Of a stretch of DNA of 39,456 nucleotides, positions 16,419 through 22,740 are shown in pieces; the stretch's first letter is position 1; each line of letters begins with the position of its first letter. Below the pieces are notes generated by a model. It searched no databases. It saw nothing but the letters and a program-made list of their open reading frames with translations, and was not told the origin of the DNA. A program made the translations under genes and the position numbers. The DNA is from CAZSWR01 sp964610885 (GTDB taxonomy: Bacteria; Bacteroidota; Ignavibacteria; Kapaibacteriales; UBA2268), in assembly GCA_964610885.1 (NCBI GenBank), contig CAZSWR010000025.1:1-39456 (forward strand). The letters run 5' to 3'.

Positions 16419-17321
16419 TCATTCAACGATAAATTTTGTTGTAAAGATTTGTTGTGTGCCTTGATTCAGGCAAAGGAAGTAAGTTCCTGTAGTCAAATCG
16501 TCTCTTGTGATCGCGATCGAACTACCGCTGACGTTTTTCATGGATTTAACAACTTCGCCGAGGGCGTTATAAATCTTTAATTCTGCATTGGAAACGGGCG
16601 CGGCAAGGTTCAGAATTGCAGTTGTTTTTAGCGGGTTCGGAGCCAAAAATGATTCGCTAATCTGATTGTTGCCCGTTACTGGACTGAAACCACTTGATTC
16701 GGTTCCATTGCTTACGCTGGTGATTAATACTCTGATGAAAATATTAGAATCAATTCCCGGATTAAAGTGATTACGGCCTTCAATAGTGAGGGCGAAAATT
16801 TGAACCCACGAATTCAGGTTGATCATTGTGGGAATGTTTAGATTGTCAATTGCCGTTCCGCTTTCATCATCGAGTTGTAAAGCAATATGATTCTCGTCGT
16901 AGTAAGGCAATGACTCGGAATATGTGTTCTTATAGCTTCTAAAAAGAGTGCCATCAGAATAACACGAATATGATTCATGCTGTACGAAAAAATCATTAAG
17001 AACCTCTGTGAGGAAATTAACACTGTACGGGTGAGTTCTAAACCGCAAGTTGTTGATTGCGAGATCGAATCCAGCACCGGGCAAATCCGTCCAATAATCG
17101 GACACTGTTGGGAAATCATTCTGATCGATGGAGTTCAGCGGGTATTTAATTGTACCAACCAAAGTATCTCCAAGACTAATTGAATTGTTGGTTGCGTTCA
17201 TCCTGTCTTCGATGCAAATTACAGTTCCCTTAATATAAAGGGTGTGCAATTGAGCATTTGAGGAGGCGATCGCACATATCAGCAAAACCACTGACACGAG
17301 TAAAAATTTTGAGACTTTCAT
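16419..17321 (-). CDS. Small secreted protein with T9SS type A sorting domain
   Basis: The 300-residue protein starts at an ATG preceded by GGAG (TAAGGAGTCTTT). Residues 1-23 are a signal peptide (MKVSKFLLVSVVLLICAIAS, cleavage after SNAQ). The central part, residues 25-215, contains GTVICIEDRMNATN, LGDTLVGTIKYPLNSIDQN and FDLAINNLRFR. This layout resembles small secreted proteins of environmental bacteria with a 'G-x-(F/I)-x-Y' beta-sandwich start, including many PEP-CTERM proteins. I cannot name the domain. Residues about 225-300 (LAPNPLKTTAILNL ... LTTGTYFLCLNQGTQQIFTTKFIVE) are the T9SS tail. The gene stands alone, with its own terminator at 16297-16334 and repeat-filled gaps on both sides. 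The function is unknown; it is likely a surface or secreted protein. Confidence 0.8.
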   Translation of the reverse strand: MKVSKFLLVSVVLLICAIASSNAQLHTLYIKGTVICIEDRMNATNNSISLGDTLVGTIKYPLNSIDQNDFPTVSDYWTDLPGAGFDLAINNLRFRTHPYSVNFLTEVLNDFFVQHESYSCYSDGTLFRSYKNTYSESLPYYDENHIALQLDDESGTAIDNLNIPTMINLNSWVQIFALTIEGRNHFNPGIDSNIFIRVLITSVSNGTESSGFSPVTGNNQISESFLAPNPLKTTAILNLAAPVSNAELKIYNALGEVVKSMKNVSGSSIAITRDDLTTGTYFLCLNQGTQQIFTTKFIVE

Positions 17322-17519
17322 AAAGACTCCTTAATATAAAATTGATTTTTAAAGGTTTAGGTGTTCACGTGAACCTACAATTATAATAACACTTGTTTTT
17401 TTGATTTGTTACAGAATTCTAAATATATGCTTCTATTAAGATTTGTGAGGGCGTATAACCCATGCTCTGGGGCTAACTTGCTTCATTTGGCCTTCGTGGG
17501 CGTCCATGGTTGTTGTACT

Positions 17520-17545
17520 GGGTAGGGGCGAGGTGATCTCGCCTC
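17520..17545. repeat. REP-like hairpin
   Basis: GGGTAGGGGCGAG is followed by a hairpin GGCGAG (17527-17532) with CTCGCC (17538-17543) and a five-base loop. The GGTAGGGGC lead-in is shared with 13396-13404. It is one of several repeat modules in the 987-base gene-free gap 17322-18308. I find no coding region or RNA gene there; the interval 17322-17519 is AT-rich and without visible structure. Confidence 0.5.
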
Positions 17546-17651
17546 ACATTTATATGGTATTCCTAAACTAATTAGGTTCCATTATATTTTGAATGGGTAT
17601 TGAACCAAAAACAATTCTGAACTTTCCAGAAACTGTTGGAATTTTCAATAC

Positions 17652-17830
17652 CGCGTAGCGATTAAATTGTGGTAGATGTATGTTTTTTCGAATGTGCAAC
17701 CTCGTAGAGGTTAAATTTTCAGTTTTATTAAGCCACCCGAATCTAAGTTGCAAATGTAATAATTCAATCCCTACGGGATATCAAAGAGCCAAAAGCTTCG
17801 AAACCTACCAAAATCTAATCGCGACGCGAT
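17652..17830. repeat. Series of four mini-palindromes at 47-68 base intervals
   Basis: Four small palindromes, three centred on TAC/GTA, occur in AT-rich DNA: CGCGTAGCG (17652-17660), CCTCGTAGAGG (17700-17710), TCCCTACGGGA (17768-17778) and ATCGCGACGCGAT (17818-17830). Two are followed by TTAAAT and one is preceded by TTCAATCC. A fifth of the same type, TTGCTACGCAA, sits in the left flank of the repeat at 17990-18180. The pattern suggests related repeat units with compensatory changes in the arms. It is not a CRISPR because the repeats differ and the intervals are irregular. Confidence 0.5.
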
Positions 17831-17989
17831 ATTCTAAGAAATACTTACGTAGATTGAGCAATCAACAGCCCACACAAAGCGATATAGAACACAAAAAAAC
17901 GGCTCTTTAACGTTTTATGATGGTTGGTTCCATTAGGCATCTGAAGCAGTAGAAGTTGAATCAGGGAGTTATTCATCTCGCCATAAGAT

Positions 17990-18180
17990 TTCTAACCACC
18001 CCTGAAACCCATTGCTACGCAACGGATTTCTTTGGGGCTGTCTCAAAAGTGTCATTCTCAAGCGAAGTGAAGAATCCATTGTCATCCATAAATCATTACA
18101 ATATATGGATGTTTCACTTCGTTCAACATGACCCCAAAACAGTTTTTCTGGCTTTTGAGACATTCCCATAAAGGGGAGGT
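17990..18180 (+). repeat. Composite repeat B with 124-bp core bounded by 11-bp inverted repeats
   Basis: The left flank (17990-18038) contains TTCTAACCACCCC, ACCCATTGCTACGCAA and TTTGGGGC. The core 18039-18162 is bounded by TGTCTCAAAAG (18039-18049) and its exact inverse CTTTTGAGACA (18152-18162). Within the core, GAAGTGAA (about 18065) and TTCACTTCGTTC (about 18113) form an inner inverted pair. The right flank is TTCCCATAAAGGGGAGGT. A second copy at 33312-33502 has the flanks in the same orientation but the core reversed. Confidence 0.85.
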
Positions 18181-18222
18181 GTTCAAATTTAAATATCTTA
18201 CCCACACAAAGCGTTATTGAAC

Positions 18223-18256
18223 AAAAAACTCTTCCAATTTCATCAAAAGGAAGAGT
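18223..18256 (-). terminator. Rho-independent terminator of the grpE-dnaJ operon
   Basis: Read on the minus strand, ACTCTTCC (18256-18249) pairs with GGAAGAGT (18235-18228) around a 13-base loop and is followed by TTTTTTG. It lies 53 bases beyond the dnaJ stop codon. Stem and loop are nearly identical to the terminator at 16297-16334. Confidence 0.9.
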
Positions 18257-18308
18257 AAAATAAAAGACATTATTAGATACTTGATCAATAACCCAGAATC
18301 AATGCATC

Positions 18309-19487
18309 TTAGAAAAACGCATTCTTCACCTTGTCGAAGAAGTCTTTGGATTCTTTCTTCTCTTGTTTGGCTTTGGGATGCAGGCTTTCCATTTGCATCA
18401 ATTCCTTGAGCGCGGTTTTGTCTTTCTGCGAAAGGGAAGTGGGGACGTAAACGTTCACATAGACCATCTGGTCGCCCTTGCCTGAAGAATTAAGGTGCGG
18501 GATGCCTTTCCCTTTCATGGTGATGACGGATCCGGGTTGGGTGCCGGAATCGATTTTAATCTTCTCGGTGCCGTAGAGCGTGGGCACTTCTTTTTCGGTG
18601 CCGAGCGCCGCCTCGGGGAAGCTAATAGTTATGTGGTGGATGACGTGGTCGCCTTGGCGCCGGAATTCTTTGTGTTCCTTTTCCTCCATGATGACGATGA
18701 TGTCGCCCGCTTGGCCGCCACGGCGTCCGGCATTGCCTTCGCCGCGCATCGAGAGGTAGTTGCCGCTCTCCACGCCGGCCGGCACGTTCACCTTCACGGT
18801 TTGTTCGCCCTGCGCCCGTCCCTCTCCTCGGCACGCCGGGCAATGCTCGGCGATGATTTGGCCCGTGCCGCCGCAAGCTGTGCACTGCTGGATATTGACG
18901 AATTGGCCGAACATCGAGCGGGACACTTGGCGCACCTCGCCCGCGCCGCCGCAGGTGGGGCATGTGTGGTAGCCCGATCCGCTTTTGGCGCCCGTTCCGT
19001 TGCATTCGGAGCATTTCACTTGTAGTTTTATCTTAAGAGTTTTTTCGGTTCCAGTCGCGATTTCTTCCATCGTGAGTGGCAACCGGATTTTTACGTCCGA
19101 TCCGCGCTCGCCCTGGCTTCGGCGTTGCGAACGCCCGCGCCCGCCGCCACCGCCTCCGAAAAAGCTATCGAAGATGGAGCCGCCCATACCGCCGCCGGAG
19201 AAAATATCGCTGAAATGAGAGAATATATCCTCGAATCCCCCGTAGTTATGGACGTCGCCGCTACGCATTCCGGCGTGGCCGAATTGATTGTAGCGCGCGC
19301 GTTTGTCCGTATCGCCCAAAACTTCGTAGGCCTCGGTGGCCTCCTTGAATTTCTCTTCGGATTCTTTGTCGTCGGGATTCCTGTCCGGATGGTACTTTAA
19401 CGCAAGTTTGCGATACGCTGACTTTATTTCGTCAATGCCGGCATCGCGGCCCACACCGAGCACTTCATAATAATCTCTTTTTTCCAT
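18309..19487 (-). CDS. dnaJ: Chaperone protein DnaJ (Hsp40)
   Basis: This 392-residue protein has the full type I DnaJ layout. Residues 1-70 are the J domain with LKYHPDRNP, the HPD motif that stimulates the DnaK ATPase. Residues about 75-130 are Gly/Phe-rich (GGGMGGSIFDSFFGGGGGG). Residues about 155-225 carry the four zinc-binding repeats: CSECNGTG, CPTCGGAG, CTACGGTG and CPACRGEG. Substrate-binding C-terminal domains follow (VKVNVPAGVESGNYL). It works in the cytoplasm with DnaK and GrpE to fold and disaggregate proteins. grpE is directly upstream with a 73-base gap and a common terminator follows, so the two form an operon. dnaK and the repressor gene hrcA are not in the window. The ATG at 19487 is followed by EKRDYYEVLG, the canonical start. 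Confidence 0.97.
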   Translation of the reverse strand: MEKRDYYEVLGVGRDAGIDEIKSAYRKLALKYHPDRNPDDKESEEKFKEATEAYEVLGDTDKRARYNQFGHAGMRSGDVHNYGGFEDIFSHFSDIFSGGGMGGSIFDSFFGGGGGGRGRSQRRSQGERGSDVKIRLPLTMEEIATGTEKTLKIKLQVKCSECNGTGAKSGSGYHTCPTCGGAGEVRQVSRSMFGQFVNIQQCTACGGTGQIIAEHCPACRGEGRAQGEQTVKVNVPAGVESGNYLSMRGEGNAGRRGGQAGDIIVIMEEKEHKEFRRQGDHVIHHITISFPEAALGTEKEVPTLYGTEKIKIDSGTQPGSVITMKGKGIPHLNSSGKGDQMVYVNVYVPTSLSQKDKTALKELMQMESLHPKAKQEKKESKDFFDKVKNAFF

Positions 19488-19560
19488 TTTATTTCGTATA
19501 ATTAATCAACATATTTAAGACTCAAGAGCAATTCAGATCTTTCGTTTTTAAGCGCCAAGC

Positions 19561-20223
19561 CTATTCGGCAGCCTCTTCGGGTGCGCCGGCGGACGTAACC
19601 ACTTTGGTGTGGCGTAGCACTTTATTTTTAATCATATAGCCGGGCTGCACCTCTTGGATAATGTGTCCCTCGGGAATTTCCGGCGAAGGGATGTGCATCA
19701 TCGCTTCGTGGAAGTCCACGTCGAAAGGCGTGCCGACGGTGTTTTCGATCGGTTTGACGCCTGCCTCTTCAAATTGCCTCTGAGCTTTCTGATATATGAG
19801 TTCGATACCGGTCAGAAGCGCGTTGTAGTCTTCGCTTTTCTTGCCGTGTTCGATTGCGGCCTGCAAATCGTCGAGGACAGTGATCAGCTTGAAGAGCAGG
19901 CGCTCGTTTGCGTAGTCGATCAATTCTTCTTTTTCTTTGATTGTGCGGCGGCGCAGGTTTTCCATTTCGGCTGCGAGGCGCATCAGCTGATCCTTCATCT
20001 CGTCGCGCTCGCGTTCTGCCTTCTCTGCCCTGTCGTCTGTTTGCTGTTCGGGCGCGGCAGTGGACTGGGTCTCTTCTTGCTCTGGCGCGGCTGTATCCTT
20101 TTCGTTTTCAACGAAATTTACCGGGATTGTCTTATCTTCATTTTTCATGTAGGTATTGTATAAATCCTTAATTTTATTTGTGGTTGACCGCAGAGGCCGA
20201 TTCTGTTGATTTTTGTCTTCCAT
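19561..20223 (-). CDS. grpE: Nucleotide exchange factor GrpE
   Basis: The 220-residue protein has a long acidic, low-complexity N-terminus (KDTAAPEQEETQSTAAPEQQ). A coiled coil follows (EKAERERDEMKDQLMRLAAEMENLRRRTIKEKEEL), then the GrpE head with VLDDLQAAIEHG and the signature FDVDFHEAMMHIPSPEIPEG and KVLRHTKVVTS. It releases ADP from DnaK in the Hsp70 cycle. The start at 20223 has CAGGAAAG upstream as ribosome binding site. An internal ATG at 20148 (MKNEDKT) would also leave the whole conserved region, so the first 25 residues are less certain. It is the first gene of the grpE-dnaJ operon; a Bacteroidota-type promoter lies at 20251-20279. No CIRCE heat-shock operator is visible in the upstream region. 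Confidence 0.95.
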   Translation of the reverse strand: MEDKNQQNRPLRSTTNKIKDLYNTYMKNEDKTIPVNFVENEKDTAAPEQEETQSTAAPEQQTDDRAEKAERERDEMKDQLMRLAAEMENLRRRTIKEKEELIDYANERLLFKLITVLDDLQAAIEHGKKSEDYNALLTGIELIYQKAQRQFEEAGVKPIENTVGTPFDVDFHEAMMHIPSPEIPEGHIIQEVQPGYMIKNKVLRHTKVVTSAGAPEEAAE

Positions 20224-20250
20224 AATACTTTCCTGCTTTAATCATTAATA

Positions 20251-20279
20251 CAAACTAATGCAAAATGATTCATTTCAAA
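20251..20279 (-). promoter_or_regulatory. Candidate promoter of grpE-dnaJ
   Basis: On the minus strand TTTG (20279-20276) is followed after 18 bases by TAGTTTG (20257-20251), one base short of the TAnnTTTG consensus. It is placed 28 bases upstream of the grpE start codon. The rest of the 283-base gap to the next gene (20280-20506) shows no other feature. Confidence 0.4.
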
Positions 20280-20506
20280 CGCAAAAAAATGTAAAAAAAA
20301 CCTTCAATTCCAATTGCGAAAAGCACCCGCGCGGAGCAACTAACCCGTCGATTCGTGGCTGCCAAATGGCTTCGGCAGAACGGGCCATATTATTTTCCTT
20401 GGCGTTGGTGCTTTGTCATGTCATAGTCTCATTGCGCAAGAATTCCAAAATGAAAAACCTGCAACAACAAAATTACGAAAAAAATGAAGAATTGTTGAAA
20501 CAAATA

Positions 20507-21409
20507 TTACGAGATGCCCTGATTGCTTTTTTCTTTGATCAAAAATGGGCCAAGTTCGGCGCTCAGCACTCCGAGCATCATTATTGCAGCGCCAGCGGCT
20601 TCGCGATTGGAAAGCACCTCGCCGGCGGCAAAGAAAGCAAATATATAAGCAAAAATCGGCTCGAGCGAGAATATCAGCGCTGCCTTCACCGGAGTGGAAT
20701 ACTTCTGCACGCTCGTATGGACGATGGTTATCACAAACGAAGCTGCAATGCCATTGAATAGGAGCGAAGTGATCAGGTTCTCGTTGAACGTGAGGGCCAA
20801 GCTGCCATTGAATTCAAAAATCAGAAAAAACAAAATTGCCACGGGCAGTGCGCCAATGAATTGGAACGAAACCATCTGCATATTCTGTGCGATGCCCCTT
20901 TTGTCGCGTGTGAAAATGTCCATGTACGTGATGTACAACGCCCAAAATGTGGTGGAGAGCAGTGTCAGTATGTCGCCTAAGTTGACGTTGTCAATATCTG
21001 GCTTCGTGAAGACCCACAGGCCGACCGAAGCAATCGCAACGCCTGCTTTCTGCCAACTCGATACTCGCTTGCGTTCGACCAAGAAAAAGACAAATGGAGT
21101 GATCAGGACGGTGAAACCCGTGATGAAAGCAGATTTGGAAATGCTCGTATAGGCCAGGCCATAGGTTTGCAATTCAAACCCGGTGATGAAGAACCATCCG
21201 AGTATCATTGCCTGGAGGGCAGTCTTTTTATTAACTGACCGAAGGTGCTTCCCGAAGAAAGCAATGCACAGCACAAGGGCGATCGAAAAACGAAGAATTA
21301 TATACAGCGATGGAGGGCAGTCGTTGAGGCCCAATTTGGTGAAAAGGAAAGTTGCTCCCCAGCCCAAAGTCATCAGCAACAACCAGAGTTCGGCCTGCCA
21401 CGATTTCAA
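20507..21409 (-). CDS. EamA/DMT-family membrane transporter
   Basis: The 300-residue protein has about ten hydrophobic membrane segments arranged as two EamA halves. The first includes LLLMTLGWGATFLFTKLG and IILRFSIALVLCIAFFG, and the second begins at LGDILTLLSTTFWALYITYM. The phrase LEPIFAYIFAFFAAGE near residue 260 is the conserved end of the second half, and the charged C-terminus stays inside. Members of the drug/metabolite transporter superfamily export amino acids, metabolites or drugs; the substrate cannot be read from the sequence. It starts 34 bases after the L,D-transpeptidase stop codon on the same strand and probably shares its transcript with that gene and perhaps recG. The ATG at 21409 has AGGAGGAATCTTTGAA-type spacing, so the ribosome binding site is good. 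Confidence 0.9.
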   Translation of the reverse strand: MKSWQAELWLLLMTLGWGATFLFTKLGLNDCPPSLYIILRFSIALVLCIAFFGKHLRSVNKKTALQAMILGWFFITGFELQTYGLAYTSISKSAFITGFTVLITPFVFFLVERKRVSSWQKAGVAIASVGLWVFTKPDIDNVNLGDILTLLSTTFWALYITYMDIFTRDKRGIAQNMQMVSFQFIGALPVAILFFLIFEFNGSLALTFNENLITSLLFNGIAASFVITIVHTSVQKYSTPVKAALIFSLEPIFAYIFAFFAAGEVLSNREAAGAAIMMLGVLSAELGPFLIKEKSNQGIS

Positions 21410-21443
21410 AGATTCCTCCTATTCGGCAAAAAAGTAGTTCAAA

Positions 21444-22604
21444 TTAGTCGAAAGCCGGCCTTATTTCTTTGGCTTTTTGTTCCTTAGCTTTCTGCTCTTT
21501 GGCTTTCCGTGCGGCCTTTTCGTGGCGCAATTTGTTGTAATCGACCGATTCGTGAATCTCGACGCCCGGGCGGATGACGCCTCTGGCCCGAAGGGTGTCC
21601 TCGGCGGTGATGTAGCGCTGCTTGTTGCGAAGCACGCCACGGCTGGATTTGGGAATCTGCTTGATTGGGATGAGCGCTTCTTCGTATTCCATTGGATTCG
21701 ATGGCAGCAGCACAAGGTTTTCGCGGTTATTTTTTGAGTCCAGCCACGGGCCACCTTTTTTCCGGGTCCAATCGAATACATCGATGATCAGCACAGGCGT
21801 GCCGGAGAATGGGACGAAACGACCCGTTGTTGAGTCTTTTTTTGCTCCTTTGCCCCACGAATACAGCCATTCGGCGTCCTCTTTGAATTGCCGGATGCAG
21901 GAGTGCGAAACGGGGCGGCCGGGCATGTCGAACTGATGGAAGGCATTGCCGGCCTCGAGGTGTATGTTCCACGTCCAGGGCAGCACCCAAGAGCTGTCAA
22001 TCGAGGAATGGCGCAGCCTCTGGCGCCAATTCATGGCGTAGCGGCCGGGATATGTTTGCGATGTTTCTTTTCCGGTATTGCCGGCGGCGAATCGTGTCAG
22101 CTTGCCGTATTCATAGCAGGCATAGGCCTGGTATTTGTTCGAGACGATAATAATTTTCGGAATGTCTCTGGCTTCGTAGTAATAATTGGGGAAGCAAGAA
22201 TATGCGCGGACGTCTTCGATAATTGTTTCGGGTGCGATGATCGTATCGCCCACACGGAAGTAGCGCAATTCTTTGCGGTTCATCGTGCGGATGATACGCG
22301 ATTTGTCGAATTTTTTCTTGTCGTCCGGATCGCCCAGCGGGAAGCGCGCGAGAATCTCGCGTAGTTCCTTTTGCGAACGGATTGCATAGCGTTTGTATTT
22401 AATCAAAGGGAACGAGTCCGGCGTGAATTTCTTCCTGAATTCGGCGATTGAGTCGTTTTTGGCCCGTTCGATCGAATCTTTAATTGCTTCGGCAGCTTTC
22501 GCTTCGGATTGCTTCTGCTTGCAGGACGCTCCGCCAAGGGCCAGAAAGGTTGCGAAAGCACTAATCAGTATCGTTGAGAAATATCTGTTAAATAACGGCT
22601 TCAT
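21444..22604 (-). CDS. Putative lipoprotein L,D-transpeptidase (YkuD-like)
   Basis: The 386-residue protein begins with a signal peptide and a lipobox-like LGGASC at Cys28, so it may be a lipoprotein, although the -3 residue is Gly rather than Leu. Residues about 150-245 form a YkuD-type catalytic domain: IIIVSNKYQAYACYEYGKL, GRYAMNWR, H223 in AFHQF and SHSCIRQ at 233-239, with Cys236 as the likely nucleophile. Most family members have SHGC, so serine in place of glycine is unusual. A segment ahead of it (RYFRVGDTIIAPETI) resembles the end of a LysM repeat. The C-terminus has a KAKEQ repeat and is highly charged. It would cross-link peptidoglycan or attach proteins to it in the periplasm. It lies between recG and an EamA transporter. 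Confidence 0.75.
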   Translation of the reverse strand: MKPLFNRYFSTILISAFATFLALGGASCKQKQSEAKAAEAIKDSIERAKNDSIAEFRKKFTPDSFPLIKYKRYAIRSQKELREILARFPLGDPDDKKKFDKSRIIRTMNRKELRYFRVGDTIIAPETIIEDVRAYSCFPNYYYEARDIPKIIIVSNKYQAYACYEYGKLTRFAAGNTGKETSQTYPGRYAMNWRQRLRHSSIDSSWVLPWTWNIHLEAGNAFHQFDMPGRPVSHSCIRQFKEDAEWLYSWGKGAKKDSTTGRFVPFSGTPVLIIDVFDWTRKKGGPWLDSKNNRENLVLLPSNPMEYEEALIPIKQIPKSSRGVLRNKQRYITAEDTLRARGVIRPGVEIHESVDYNKLRHEKAARKAKEQKAKEQKAKEIRPAFD

Positions 22605-22664
22605 CTAATTCCAAAAAATACAAACAACAAACAACAAAAATACGAAAAAGTCTTCTAATATAAA

Positions 22665-22740
22665 GAAAAATGAATTCATATCCATCCTTCAATTCATCAT
22701 TGCGCTGCCCTTGAAAAACAAAGCGTCAGCCGCCACCATT
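22665..22740. repeat. Dispersed ~80-bp element, copy 2 of 4, directly after recG
   Basis: The segment holds GAAAAATGAATTCATATCC, then CATCCTTC, CATTGCGCTGCC, TTGAA and CGCCACCATT, the same order as at 7159-7240 and 33600-33677. It starts one base after the recG stop codon and would form the 3' end of the recG transcript, in the 136-base gap before the L,D-transpeptidase gene. Confidence 0.6.

Noticed and set aside
17652..17830. CRISPR array
   Set aside because: The repeated units are only about 9-13 bases, differ in sequence and have uneven spacing; no cas genes are nearby.
18495..19025. 176-codon open frame opposite dnaJ
   Set aside because: A His/Ala-rich shadow of the zinc-finger region of dnaJ with no independent support.
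20258..20761. 167-codon open frame on the + strand upstream of and overlapping the EamA gene
   Set aside because: Low-complexity composition, no ribosome binding site, and it runs antisense into a well-supported transporter gene.
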